Assembly: GCF_007097485.1 (NCBI RefSeq)
Contig: NZ_VKDE01000038.1
Coordinates: 1-64,000, forward strand
Direction: 5' to 3'
DNA from: Carboxylicivirga sp. M1479
Lineage (GTDB): Bacteria; Bacteroidota; Bacteroidia; Bacteroidales; Marinilabiliaceae
DNA length: 64,000 nucleotides
Made by a program: the position numbers and the translations under genes. The first letter of the stretch is position 1; each line of letters begins with the position of its first letter. Of this stretch, positions 16,043 through 25,497 are shown in pieces. The notes below the pieces were generated by a model. The model saw only the letters and a list, made by a program, of their open reading frames with translations, did not search any database and was not told the origin of the DNA.

Positions 16043-18586
16043 TTAATCAACTAAAGTATTGTATACAACATCCTGAATCTTGGTCCGCACATTCATTTCT
16101 ATGAGTTTTTTATTAAACGAACGTGGATGAATCCTGTTGGAAAGAAAAATATACATCAGATCATGTTCTGGATCAATCCATAAAATGGTACCCGTAAAAC
16201 CAGTGTGGCCAAAAGAAGCTGGCGATGCCTTATGCGATACATGACTGTTCTCGTCGGGTTCTAAGCGCGGTTTATCAACACCCAAACCTCGCCTATTACC
16301 ATGGTTATAGGTTTTTGTAAACTTACCAATGGTACGTGGCTTTATATATTGTACTCCTCCGTACGATCCTTCATTCAATAACATTTGCCCCAGCTTAGCT
16401 AAATCGCCTGCGTTAGCAAATAAACCTGCATGAGCAGCTACTCCACCCAACATGGCAGCCCCCTGATCATGCACATAACCATCTAGCAATACTCGTCTAA
16501 AACCTAAATCCTTTTCGGTGGGAACTATTTCACGTGTTGCATAGTTTTCTAAAGGTTTGTATAGCATTTTGTTGGCTCCCAAAGGTTGACTTATGCGATG
16601 ATAAAAAATCGAATCGAGCCTCTGCTGCTCTTCAGATTCTATAATCCTCTGCAATAAATAATAACCTAAGTCGCTGTAACGATAATTCTTACCCTCCCGT
16701 AAATTGGCGTTATAAATGAAATGGTACATGGAATCAACATAATGCTCATGCATGAACATGGTGTTGGTCAACTGCCTGTTATAACGATCACTCTCGGTTT
16801 TACTAAAAACATCTTTTCTATAGCGAGCATATTTATTCTGATACAAACGCGTATCGACCCTAATGTTATGTAACCACGAATAATGCCTGCTATACAACGA
16901 TCGCTTGTTTAAGGAATTTCGATCCAGTGCCTTGTAGTGAAAAGGAATATAGCTGGGTAAGCCACTCTGGTGAAGCAGTAACTCCCGTATGGTAATATCG
17001 GCCTTATCCGTTGTGTCAATATGAGGAATATATTGATTGAGCGTAGCTTCCAAATCCAATACTTCCTCTTCGTACAATTGCATAACCAAAGGAAAAGTAA
17101 CCGCCAGTTTAGTAATGGAGGCCACATCGTACAAATCACTGTTAGCAACCCGCTGCTTTTTACTATAGGTATGATGACCATAACTCTTTTGTACAACAAC
17201 ATTGCCCCCTTTAACCACCAGAAGCTGAGCACCAGGCGTTGCTTTCTTCTTTATGGCATCATAAACAATGCTATCAATCTTAAATAATGAATCAGCCAAC
17301 ATGGACGAGGCAAACGACTTATTAAAGCCTAAACGAGATTGTAAAGTTCCTAGCCTTTTATAATTATTATCACACAAAAACCGATCGTGCTTTGACTTAC
17401 CGCTAACAGGAAGACCCGCATAGCTGGCCTGAGCCAAGAGTGACCACGTATATTGCATCTGCTGTGGCATCAAAACAAAGGCATCAAAATAATTACATGC
17501 ACTAGATAGTGTTTCTTTGCTTATTGAACCAGCATAAACCAACACATTAGCCCTGCCATCATGGAGCGTATCCGTTTTTAGCTCATCAAACACCTGCAAA
17601 AGCCGATCTTCTTGATCGCAAACCACAAACTGCAAATTAGCCTGATCTATATTGGCAACCTTTGTAGGATGATAAAACTTAACATGCTCATTAAAGGCCG
17701 CACTTTTACTTTCTGTATTATTTTGGATGAAATACTTTAAGGTATCTACTCTTTGAATGGGTAATAAATCTTCTTGCTGATAAATGGCAATTGATTTCTC
17801 ATAGGCTTGATAACGCAGTTCTTTCAGTTCTGCTACATTAGTTAAAGCATCCAAAGTATCAGCACGCATTATTTGATAATTGAGTAGCTTTTCGATGCGT
17901 ACATCCAAATCTTTTTCAGGCACAAATCCATTCAGTACAGCTTCAGTTAGTTGCGTTCTGCACTGTGTCCACTTATCATCCCAAAAGAGTAAGTCTCTTT
18001 TTAAAATATCCTGAAAAGAGATAGTTAAAGGCTTTGCTGGCTCCCAAATTTGCATTGCTTTTAAATCTGTGACAGACTGCAGGCTTTTGTCTTTTATCTC
18101 AAGAGAGTCCTTTGCTTTTGAGTTGGCTAATAGCTCATCTAACAAATCACAGGGAAAATCAATAACCTGGATATACGAATTTTTATAAACAGAGCTATCA
18201 CCCAAATACAAACGTGCAATATTTTCTTCGTCGTGCGGTGTTATAATACCATCGTAACCTAAGTTTGTATAATGTTGAAATAGATTCCTCTTGTATTCTT
18301 TTACAAACGCTTTATCGCTAATAGATCGGTAAGTTTCAGCACTGGGACGTGGTACCGATAATGAGTCAAGACGAGTGAAACGCGTATCATAGGCCCAATA
18401 GCTATCAAATCGGGTATTACCAAGGTGCACACTATCTTTATTTAGCTCGGCTTGAGGAAGCACAAAAAGCATTGCCACCTTTTCTTCAACAGATAGTTGA
18501 TGTATGGTGGTGTCGGCCCTACTTATTGCCTGTGATGACATTAAGCAAGCAAATAACAATAATGTAACTAAAAACTCCCTCATCAT
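16043..18586 (-). CDS. Exported serine hydrolase (class C beta-lactamase fold) with decayed GH3 N-terminus
   Basis: An 847-residue exported protein (signal peptide within the first 24 residues). The C-terminal 400 residues form a beta-lactamase/transpeptidase-like domain with Ser490-x-x-Lys493 (VASITK), RYSDLGYYLL as the Tyr motif, and HTG at 794-796. In Bacteroidota this domain is often fused to an N-terminal GH3 beta-N-acetylhexosaminidase (~950-1000 residues in all). Here residues 28-400 keep GH3 traces (LSVEEKVAMLFVLP; VDTLKYFIQN), but the KHFPGHG/DTxxDSH catalytic block is absent and the domain is short. It is probably a muropeptide-acting esterase or amidase with a dead or structural GH3 part. 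It follows the NagB-PIG-L gene at a distance, on the same strand. Confidence 0.8.
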   Translation of the reverse strand: MMREFLVTLLLFACLMSSQAISRADTTIHQLSVEEKVAMLFVLPQAELNKDSVHLGNTRFDSYWAYDTRFTRLDSLSVPRPSAETYRSISDKAFVKEYKRNLFQHYTNLGYDGIITPHDEENIARLYLGDSSVYKNSYIQVIDFPCDLLDELLANSKAKDSLEIKDKSLQSVTDLKAMQIWEPAKPLTISFQDILKRDLLFWDDKWTQCRTQLTEAVLNGFVPEKDLDVRIEKLLNYQIMRADTLDALTNVAELKELRYQAYEKSIAIYQQEDLLPIQRVDTLKYFIQNNTESKSAAFNEHVKFYHPTKVANIDQANLQFVVCDQEDRLLQVFDELKTDTLHDGRANVLVYAGSISKETLSSACNYFDAFVLMPQQMQYTWSLLAQASYAGLPVSGKSKHDRFLCDNNYKRLGTLQSRLGFNKSFASSMLADSLFKIDSIVYDAIKKKATPGAQLLVVKGGNVVVQKSYGHHTYSKKQRVANSDLYDVASITKLAVTFPLVMQLYEEEVLDLEATLNQYIPHIDTTDKADITIRELLLHQSGLPSYIPFHYKALDRNSLNKRSLYSRHYSWLHNIRVDTRLYQNKYARYRKDVFSKTESDRYNRQLTNTMFMHEHYVDSMYHFIYNANLREGKNYRYSDLGYYLLQRIIESEEQQRLDSIFYHRISQPLGANKMLYKPLENYATREIVPTEKDLGFRRVLLDGYVHDQGAAMLGGVAAHAGLFANAGDLAKLGQMLLNEGSYGGVQYIKPRTIGKFTKTYNHGNRRGLGVDKPRLEPDENSHVSHKASPASFGHTGFTGTILWIDPEHDLMYIFLSNRIHPRSFNKKLIEMNVRTKIQDVVYNTLVD

Positions 18587-18807
18587 AAATTATTACCCCA
18601 ATACTCTGCTAAACGAAAATAAATAAAATTGGTTATGCCCAAAGCTAAATTCATGCCAAAATTAAATTAAGAATGCCTAACAAAGCACAAATGGCAAGAG
18701 ATAGAACAAGCTTTGAGCTATCAGTTTTTTTTGAACAGTTTGGATAATAGGGAAACATCAGCTACTTTTAGTCGTTGAAAAAGGATATTAACCCATCGTA
18801 TAAAGAA

Positions 18808-19215
18808 ATGAGTGTAAGTGATTCAATTAACAATTCGCTAGTTCAGGATTGGGGAGCAAAGGTTATTTTGGTGGTTGAGGATGTTGATACCAACAAAATA
18901 TTTTTTGATGCCGCGTTGCGCAAGACCAATGCAAAAATCCTGTGGGCTAAGGACGGTAAAGAAGCTATAGAGTTATTCAAAGCCAATGTTATTGATTTGG
19001 TTTTAATGGATTTGCAATTGCCAATTATGGATGGGTATACCGCTACTCGTGAAATAAAGGCGATTAACAAAGAGATTCCTATCATTGCACAAACTGCCCA
19101 CGTTATGTCGGGAGAACGCGAAAAATGTATGGAAGCTGGATGTGATGATTATTTGGCAAAACCTATTCGATTGCAAATTCTAATGGATACGCTCTCAAAA
19201 TATTTAAACAAATAA
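18808..19215 (+). CDS. Single-domain response regulator (CheY-like receiver)
   Basis: A stand-alone receiver domain of 135 residues. Visible: the VVEDVD acidic pair; the phospho-acceptor Asp in DLVLMDLQLPIMDG; Thr in IIAQTAH; and Lys in DDYLAKPI. The long name-less N-terminus of hybrid kinases is absent, so it would act as a phospho-relay or CheY-like output. Close relatives are often receivers of hybrid histidine kinases. The ATG at 18808 is chosen; a TTG at 18775 would add 11 residues. No kinase is nearby. It converges on the PorE-like gene with a shared terminator. Confidence 0.87.
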   Translation: MSVSDSINNSLVQDWGAKVILVVEDVDTNKIFFDAALRKTNAKILWAKDGKEAIELFKANVIDLVLMDLQLPIMDGYTATREIKAINKEIPIIAQTAHVMSGEREKCMEAGCDDYLAKPIRLQILMDTLSKYLNK

Positions 19216-19217
19216 GA

Positions 19218-19240
19218 AACTGCCCTCGGGCAGTTTTTTT
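19218..19240. terminator. Bidirectional terminator between convergent genes
   Basis: AACTGCCC and GGGCAGTT form a perfect 8-bp stem with a 2-nt centre, followed by nine T on the plus strand. It directly abuts the stop codons of both the receiver gene and the PorE-like gene. Confidence 0.85.
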
Positions 19241-21199
19241 TTACTCTATTTTCACCACTTTCAACTCAGTTCGTCGGTTTTTAGACTTTCCTTCTTCAGT
19301 ATTATTACTTTCAATAGGCTGCGTAAAACCATATCCTTTATAACTAAGCTGCGCTGCCTGCGCTCCATTAGCAAGTAAAAACTCATAAACCGCTTTCGCT
19401 CTGTTACCCGATAAGGCATCGTTGTAGGACTTGGAACCAGTATTATCGGTATGTCCGCCTATTTCAACTTTTACATTTGGGTTTAAACGCAATAAACGCA
19501 ACACGTAATTCAGCTCTGTATCCGAAGCTGAGTTCAATTGATAGGAGTCTGATTCAAAAAACACATTACGAAGCACAAACTTTTCCCCTTCCTTAATCTT
19601 TCTCAAATAAACATTGAGCTGCTGGGGCTTATTAATACTGGCATTACTGGCAACATCAAAGTTATCGGAATAAAAAAGATAGCCTTCTTTTTGAATATTA
19701 AGTGCATAAGCATCACCAGCTGGTAAACAAAACAGGAACTCTCCCGAATGTGGCGCCGTGCTGACCCTTGCCGACAATTCTCCATCAGGCATTTTATTTA
19801 TACGAATATCAGCCAACAGCACATCATTGGTCTCCTTATCAAACACCCGCCCTTTTACATAGGTAACTGGCTTTGGACGTATTGATTTAGGCAAAGTAAA
19901 CTGATATAAATCTTTATCTTTTCCCTCGTCTAAACCATCGGATGAAAAATACCCCAAGTCGCCCTGAGCATTGATAACCAGTCCAATCTCATCATTCTCG
20001 GTATTTAAAGGATAACCAAGGTTACTAGGCCTTTGCCATTGTCCTTGCTCATTCCTTTGAGAATAAAACAGGTCCATGGCTCCCATTCCAGCCCATCCAT
20101 CCGATGAAAAATACAATGTTTGATTGTCGTGGTGGATAAATGGAGAGTTTTCATCCCCAAATGAATTGACATTAGGCCCCAAGTTCTCAGCTTTGCCGAA
20201 AAACGGCGTTCCATCGGCTTTAAAACCAGTTATGCTAGCTCTCCAAATATCTTTTTTACCCTCTCCAGATGGTCGGCTACTCACGAAATAAAGGGTTTTA
20301 CCATCGGCCGAAAAACTTGGCTGCGACTCCCAAAAAGGAGTGTTCACTGGCGCACCCAGGTTAGTTGGCTGACTCCATCCATTGGCTATGCGTTTTGAAA
20401 ACCAAATATCACAACTTCCTTTTCCGCCTTTTCGACCACAAGCCGTAAAAAACATCCAATTACCATCAGCACTCAAAGCCTGAGCTCCCTCATTTCCATT
20501 GGTATTAAGAGACACAACAGATTCGCGCATCTTCCATTGCCCATTATCTTTAAGTGATATATAAAAGTCTTCTCTAAAATTCTGTGCGTTCTTTACCATA
20601 CCCGAAAGGTCATCTGCCAGTGGATCCTTTGGCACCAGAACCGTGAATATCATTGTTTCGCCATCTGCACTTAAGCTTGGCCAGTATTCATCCAAATCGC
20701 TATTGATATTATCCCCCATATTAACAGGCTCAATAAAAATAGGATTAACAACTGCTTCCATGGCAAACTGTGCTTTTTCCATCCAAAACTCAGGATTTAG
20801 CTTAGTTCTTTTGTTCTTATTGTGCTGCATGAATGTAGTCATCCAAAAAGCAACCTCATCATACTGCTTAGTATTGTACATGGCCACACCCATATTAAAC
20901 AATGCAGGAACGAAATAAGTGCTATCAATTGCCAAGGCTTTCTCTAAGGATGCGACCTCTTGTAGATAATTCTTCTGCGTAAAGTAAATGTCAGCTTTTA
21001 ATAAATAGGCTTCTATAAAACTATTCTCTTTTTTAATAGCAGCATTTAAATGATTAATAGCGTCATCGTAGCGATAACCTGCATAGCTGCGTTGTGCTAA
21101 TTCAAAACTAGCAATGGCTTTTTTTGATTTGACACTATATTTTTGTGCATCGATTTGACTGCAATAAAGGCTAACTAATAGAAGTAATAGATATTTCAT
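19241..21199 (-). CDS. TPR / PD40 beta-propeller / OmpA-family envelope protein (PorE-like)
   Basis: A 652-residue exported protein (signal MKYLLLLLVSLYCSQIDAQ; start chosen there, with a second Met six codons upstream). Domain order: TPR repeats at about 30-150, PD40/WD40-like propeller blades at 180-430 (LSADGxxMxFT, FSADGKTLYFVSSRPSGE), a carboxypeptidase-regulatory-like domain near 450-530, and a C-terminal OmpA peptidoglycan-binding domain (VEIGGHTDNTGSKSYNDALS). The order and size match PorE of the type IX secretion system of Porphyromonas and similar gliding-machinery proteins. The Bacteroidota paralogue family is broad, so a T9SS role is an inference. Confidence 0.8.
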   Translation of the reverse strand: MKYLLLLLVSLYCSQIDAQKYSVKSKKAIASFELAQRSYAGYRYDDAINHLNAAIKKENSFIEAYLLKADIYFTQKNYLQEVASLEKALAIDSTYFVPALFNMGVAMYNTKQYDEVAFWMTTFMQHNKNKRTKLNPEFWMEKAQFAMEAVVNPIFIEPVNMGDNINSDLDEYWPSLSADGETMIFTVLVPKDPLADDLSGMVKNAQNFREDFYISLKDNGQWKMRESVVSLNTNGNEGAQALSADGNWMFFTACGRKGGKGSCDIWFSKRIANGWSQPTNLGAPVNTPFWESQPSFSADGKTLYFVSSRPSGEGKKDIWRASITGFKADGTPFFGKAENLGPNVNSFGDENSPFIHHDNQTLYFSSDGWAGMGAMDLFYSQRNEQGQWQRPSNLGYPLNTENDEIGLVINAQGDLGYFSSDGLDEGKDKDLYQFTLPKSIRPKPVTYVKGRVFDKETNDVLLADIRINKMPDGELSARVSTAPHSGEFLFCLPAGDAYALNIQKEGYLFYSDNFDVASNASINKPQQLNVYLRKIKEGEKFVLRNVFFESDSYQLNSASDTELNYVLRLLRLNPNVKVEIGGHTDNTGSKSYNDALSGNRAKAVYEFLLANGAQAAQLSYKGYGFTQPIESNNTEEGKSKNRRTELKVVKIE

Positions 21200-21583
21200 A
21201 CGGTCGTTCTTACGCACTTTGCCCTATTTAGTTTTAAATTAAACCACTTTTAAACATCATTTAATCACACAGAAAAAATACGCCTTTAGAGTTGTTCTAT
21301 TTTGAGCAAGTTATAACTAGTTTTTATTGATGGCGAAATAAGCAATTATTTTTATAGCACCCCAAGATAATTCACTACTTCATCCGTATTTAATAGTATT
21401 GATTGATGGCTTTTTTTGAAAATTAATTTATATCAATTCAAAACAACCAGGTAAACACTTCATTTAATAACACTTACCCACCAACTAAGAACTCAATTCA
21501 AAGACATTTAAAGTCAGCCCACCCAAGTGGTTTTATTATAGTATCAGCTATACTTATATTTGCCCACCCACAACAAAAAGCAT
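21200..21583. other. AT-rich intergenic region between divergent genes
   Basis: The region lies between the PorE-like gene and the nitroreductase gene. Apart from the nitroreductase -7 box, no gene, hairpin or repeat is evident. Confidence 0.4.
21555..21562 (+). promoter_or_regulatory. Candidate -7 box of the nitroreductase gene
   Basis: TATATTTG fits TAnnTTTG, 21 bp ahead of the ATG at 21584. A TTG start at 21560 would lie inside it and is therefore rejected. Confidence 0.5.
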
Positions 21584-22417
21584 ATGATTGAGATAACGAG
21601 TGAGACTTGTACTAAGTGTAAAAAGTGTGAACGCATCTGTCCTGTATCAGGCATAAACATAGCGGACAAAAGCATTAGTAAGGATTGTATTGAATGTCAT
21701 CATTGCGGAGCTATCTGCTCCCAAGAGGCAATCAACCATAAAAATACAATCGGACACACAACACAAAATAACATACAACCATTCGATTTTGAGCTGTTAA
21801 TGCAACAACGCAGAACACACCGCATATTTAGCACTCAAACGGTACAACCCCAACTGCTCAAAGAGTTTATTGAAAACATGCGCTTTAGTCCAACAGCAAG
21901 TAACCTGCAGAGTCTAAAGTTCACGGTGGTTACCAACAAAAGCAAATTAAAAGAAGTTAATGACCTCAGTATTTCAACCTTAACAAAAGCTTTTAATGCG
22001 CTAAATAGCTTTACTGTACCAATAATGAAAGTCTTACTTGGTAAAAGTAAGGTTAAGAAGATGGAACAGTCTAAGCGGAAATTCATTAACAAATCAATTA
22101 GCAACCAAGATATGATTTGTTATAATGCTCCTGCACTCATTGTCATTCACGGTCAGGATAGTCCCGTTGGAATGCCAACACACGATGCCAGCATTTGGAC
22201 AGGCATGGCCACTTTATACGCCGAATTACTTAATTTATGTACCTGTATCAACGGCTATATTGTTAATGCAGCTAAGCGGAACAAAAAGATTAATGAGGTT
22301 CTACACATTGATAAGAAAGACCAAATTTATGCGGCTATTTTAATTGGTTACCCATCGGTAAAATTTAAAAGTAAAGTTGAGCGTAAAATGCCTCAAGTTA
22401 GTTTCATAGCTGATTAG
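21584..22417 (+). CDS. Ferredoxin-nitroreductase fusion
   Basis: A 277-residue protein. The first 60 residues form a two-cluster 4Fe-4S ferredoxin (CTKCKKCERICP and CIECHHCGAIC). The rest is an FMN nitroreductase domain: QQRRTHRIFSTQTV at the start, SPTASNLQSLKFTVV for FMN and an ILIGYPSVKFK ending. Such proteins reduce nitro compounds or other small acceptors with electrons from ferredoxin; the substrate is unknown. It seems to be a single gene, convergent with the YkgJ-type gene. Confidence 0.9.
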   Translation: MIEITSETCTKCKKCERICPVSGINIADKSISKDCIECHHCGAICSQEAINHKNTIGHTTQNNIQPFDFELLMQQRRTHRIFSTQTVQPQLLKEFIENMRFSPTASNLQSLKFTVVTNKSKLKEVNDLSISTLTKAFNALNSFTVPIMKVLLGKSKVKKMEQSKRKFINKSISNQDMICYNAPALIVIHGQDSPVGMPTHDASIWTGMATLYAELLNLCTCINGYIVNAAKRNKKINEVLHIDKKDQIYAAILIGYPSVKFKSKVERKMPQVSFIAD

Positions 22418-22426
22418 TTGCATCAA

Positions 22427-22690
22427 CTATAGGTGGTCCCATTTTGTTAAGCCTTGTAGTTTTGCCAATATTTCAATGGCTTCGTTTCTACAGGTGCCAC
22501 AAAATTCTGGCTCAGGGGTAAAACCTCCACATACCTTAGGTCGTTTAGGCGATTCAAAAATATCGCATCTGTAATTTTCGTCAAGATGCGGACAGTGAAC
22601 TCCACCAGCCTTGCCCTCTGGCAATTTTGGTAAAGCCGATGAAATGCTTGGCACAATACAGCAAGCCCCACAATTATCACGACACTCCAT
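22427..22690 (-). CDS. YkgJ-family cysteine-cluster protein
   Basis: A small 87-residue protein with a Cys-rich start (C3, C7, C10, C11 in MECRDNCGACC) and further Cys in HCPHLDENYRCDIF and FCGTCRNE. This matches the CxxCC-type YkgJ family, thought to bind zinc or an iron-sulfur cluster. The function is unknown. Its stop is 9 bp from that of the nitroreductase gene. It is divergent from sfsA, with promoters back to back. Confidence 0.8.
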   Translation of the reverse strand: MECRDNCGACCIVPSISSALPKLPEGKAGGVHCPHLDENYRCDIFESPKRPKVCGGFTPEPEFCGTCRNEAIEILAKLQGLTKWDHL

Positions 22691-22712
22691 AGAATTACTT
22701 TTTTAAAGGGCA

Positions 22713-22720
22713 CAAAAGTA
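22713..22720 (-). promoter_or_regulatory. Candidate -7 box of the YkgJ-type gene
   Basis: TACTTTTG on the minus strand, 22 bp before the ATG. Confidence 0.45.
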
Positions 22721-22741
22721 TATCATTATTTGCAGAATATT

Positions 22742-22749
22742 TACTTTTG
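22742..22749 (+). promoter_or_regulatory. Candidate -7 box of sfsA
   Basis: TACTTTTG on the plus strand, 20 bp before the ATG at 22770. The next upstream ATG (22761) would leave almost no leader, so 22770 is favoured. Confidence 0.45.
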
Positions 22750-22769
22750 CAAGCAAAGAAATGATGCCT

Positions 22770-23468
22770 ATGAAGTTCTCAACTCCCTTAATACATGGCT
22801 ACTTAATAAAGCGATACAAACGCTTTTTGAGTGATATTAGGCTTGACGATGGCAGCATTGTTATAGCACATTGTACCAATAGTGGATCCATGAAAACCTG
22901 CATTGAGGAAGGTGCCGAGGTGTACTTATCTCCAGCCACAGATCCCAAACGAAAAACCCGTTTCACCTGGGAAATGATAAAAATAAATGGAGCCTGGGTA
23001 GGCGTGCATACATCGCATCCTAACTTAATAGCCTACAACGCTATTGTAAATGGAGAAATCCCTCAACTTAAAGGTTATGAATCGTTACAGAGGGAGGTTA
23101 AAACTGGTAATAGCCGAATAGACATAATGGCTCAAAAACCGAATGAAACATGTTTTATTGAAGTTAAAAATGTAAGCATGAGAGACGGGAAATACGCACG
23201 TTTTCCAGATGCGGTGACCACCAGAGGGAAGAAACATCTTGAAGAATTAATACAATTAAAAAAAGAAGGCATCCGTGCTGTAATGCTATACATCATCCAA
23301 CGTAGTGATGTGGAAATATTTGCAACGGCTAATAATATTGACCCTGATTATACCTCAACTCTAAAGAAGGCCTTTGAATTGGGAGTGGAAATAATTCCTA
23401 TTAGAGTAAAAGTAAATCCTTATGAAATTAGTATTGATAAGGAGTTGCCATTTGATCTTAACGCATAG
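22770..23468 (+). CDS. sfsA: SfsA-family DNA-binding protein / nuclease
   Basis: 232 residues. The protein matches SfsA from the first residues (MKFSTPLIHGYLIKRYKRFL) through HCTNSGSMKTC, the central SRIDIMAQ and CFIEVKNVSM (PD-(D/E)xK-like nuclease core: Asp, Glu-x-Lys), and FPDAVTTRGKKHLEEL. The E. coli protein was named for maltose-gene effects; the fold is nuclease-like. Two Met codons just upstream (22761, 22764) are also possible. Its role in this organism is not clear from context. Confidence 0.92.
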   Translation: MKFSTPLIHGYLIKRYKRFLSDIRLDDGSIVIAHCTNSGSMKTCIEEGAEVYLSPATDPKRKTRFTWEMIKINGAWVGVHTSHPNLIAYNAIVNGEIPQLKGYESLQREVKTGNSRIDIMAQKPNETCFIEVKNVSMRDGKYARFPDAVTTRGKKHLEELIQLKKEGIRAVMLYIIQRSDVEIFATANNIDPDYTSTLKKAFELGVEIIPIRVKVNPYEISIDKELPFDLNA

Positions 23469-23616
23469 TACACATACGTTACAGTATAGTTCATATAAAA
23501 TAATAACACATATAACCATTCTAAATTAGGACATAACATACATAATAACACACTATTTTGTCTAAGGGTATTGGATTATGATTATTTTAGGATAATGTTA
23601 ATTTAAACCAACCCAC

Positions 23617-25497
23617 ATGAAAAAATTACTATTAACACTGCTGTTTGCAACAGTATATATTGCAGTGCACGCTGAAAAACCCCCGATTAAATTTGGCAAG
23701 GTAAGTAAAGAAGAATTGGCTATGACCGTTTACGAACCAGATACCTCAGCTGCTGCTGTTGTGTTATGTAAATATGGTCGTTTCTATGCCAATGAATATA
23801 AATTTTCACGTATCGAGCGTATTAAAGTCTTTAAAAAAGCAGGCACCAAGTATGCTGAGTTTGTTCTTCCTGGTCGAGAAGATGATACCTTCAGAGGGCG
23901 CACTTATAACCTGGTAGACGGAGAAATTGAAGTGACCAAACTTAAACGTGAGTCGATATTTAAAGAACGTGTATCGGATCGTTATTATAGATACCGTGTA
24001 GCATTACCAAATGTTAAAGTTGGTAGTGTGTTTGAAATAGAGTCGTCATCAAGTGGACTACCTACAGAATGGGCATTTCAAAGAGGCATACCTGTAAAAT
24101 GGTGCGAAATTATTTTAGAAGAATCTAGCTACATCAACTTCCGTAAAAAAATGGTTGGATACGAATCGATTACAAGTCCATCAAGTAATCGCTTTATCGC
24201 TAAAAATATCCCAGCCTTTAAGTCTGAGTCATACATGAACTCTAAGAATAACTACATCACCAAATTTGAGTTTGACATCCTCAGTATCAACGTACCAGGA
24301 TATTACGAATCTTTCACAACCTCATGGGAGGCTGTAAATGATCGTCTGATGGAACACGACCGCTTTGGCGCTTCTCTAAAAAGTAGTTCGTTATATATAA
24401 CAGACATTAAAAAAGAAATTGAAAATAAAAATTTAGAACCATTAGAAAAGGCTAAGGCAGCCTATGAAGCTATTAAATCCATTAAGTGGAATAACGAGGC
24501 CTGGATATTTTCGTCACAAGAGAATCTCAATAAGGCTTTTAAAGAAAAAGTAGGAAATAGCACGGATATTAACTTCCTCCTCCTACAATTATTTAGAAAG
24601 CTCGATATTGAAGCATATCCGGTAGTTATAAGCACCAGAAGAAATGGCATACTCAATCCGTTCTATCCAAGCTACGAAAAACTTAATTACACTTTAGTAA
24701 GTGCTGTAATTAACGAAAAAGAATACTTGCTTGACGCCACTGAAAAGGAACTCTGTTTTGGCATGCTACCATCGCGTTGTCTAAATAATAATGGCAGAGT
24801 GGTGACTAATCAAAAAGGTAAATGGGTTGATATAAAACCACAGTTTAAAAAGCAAGAATCCGTTTTGTATGATTTGAAATTAGACAAAGAGCTCAATCTT
24901 GTTGGAGAAATCAATTACAGTCGCAGTGGTTATGCTGGTTACAATTTCAGACAGGATTATAAAGAGTATGCTGGTGATGAAGATTACCTTACCTCACTAG
25001 AAGGCAAATACAGTGGTTTAATTATAAAGGATTTTACCATTAAGAATATTGAAGACAATGACAAGCCACTACAAGACAAATACACCGTTAAGTTGAGCAA
25101 TAAAGTGGAGCGAATCAATGATATAATTATGCTGAACCCATTTTTGCTCGAAAAAATAAGCGACAATCCATTTAAGTTAGAAGAAAGAAAATACCCTGTA
25201 GACTTTGCATATTGTCGCAATAAATATTTAGTATCAAAAATTACTATTCCAGATGATTTTATTGTATCAGAAATTCCAAAACCAATTAAAATCATCTTTC
25301 CTGATAAGTCGGTTAGTGTTCAGGTAATGCACCAACATATGGCAAATACCCTAACAACCATTTACAAGTTCAATATTAATAAAGTTATGTTTTTGCCTGA
25401 AGAGTACGAATACCTGAAAGCAGTATACGAGCAAATTATTAAAAAACATGCCGAACCAATTATCCTAAAACCAAATACCGATGCAGCAAGCTTGTAA
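23617..25497 (+). CDS. DUF3857 / transglutaminase-like protein, catalytic Cys missing
   Basis: 626 residues with a signal peptide (MKKLLLTLLFATVYIAVHA). An N-terminal DUF3857 beta domain is followed by a transglutaminase-core-like region near 280-380. Where an active enzyme would show a catalytic Cys, this has GNSTDINFLLL (315-317 Ser-Thr-Asp). Where His is expected it has NYT (about 357-359), though LLDAT with the Asp remains. It is probably a non-catalytic fold used for binding, as in many Bacteroidota relatives. The last 17 bp overlap the next gene, so translation is coupled. Confidence 0.8.
   Translation: MKKLLLTLLFATVYIAVHAEKPPIKFGKVSKEELAMTVYEPDTSAAAVVLCKYGRFYANEYKFSRIERIKVFKKAGTKYAEFVLPGREDDTFRGRTYNLVDGEIEVTKLKRESIFKERVSDRYYRYRVALPNVKVGSVFEIESSSSGLPTEWAFQRGIPVKWCEIILEESSYINFRKKMVGYESITSPSSNRFIAKNIPAFKSESYMNSKNNYITKFEFDILSINVPGYYESFTTSWEAVNDRLMEHDRFGASLKSSSLYITDIKKEIENKNLEPLEKAKAAYEAIKSIKWNNEAWIFSSQENLNKAFKEKVGNSTDINFLLLQLFRKLDIEAYPVVISTRRNGILNPFYPSYEKLNYTLVSAVINEKEYLLDATEKELCFGMLPSRCLNNNGRVVTNQKGKWVDIKPQFKKQESVLYDLKLDKELNLVGEINYSRSGYAGYNFRQDYKEYAGDEDYLTSLEGKYSGLIIKDFTIKNIEDNDKPLQDKYTVKLSNKVERINDIIMLNPFLLEKISDNPFKLEERKYPVDFAYCRNKYLVSKITIPDDFIVSEIPKPIKIIFPDKSVSVQVMHQHMANTLTTIYKFNINKVMFLPEEYEYLKAVYEQIIKKHAEPIILKPNTDAASL

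Noticed and set aside
18775-18807. TTG start giving 11 more residues for the receiver protein
   Set aside because: The ATG at 18808 gives a normal receiver length, and the extra residues match nothing.
22447-22713. Alternative minus-strand frame over the YkgJ-type gene
   Set aside because: The other frame carries the conserved Cys pattern; this one is its shadow.
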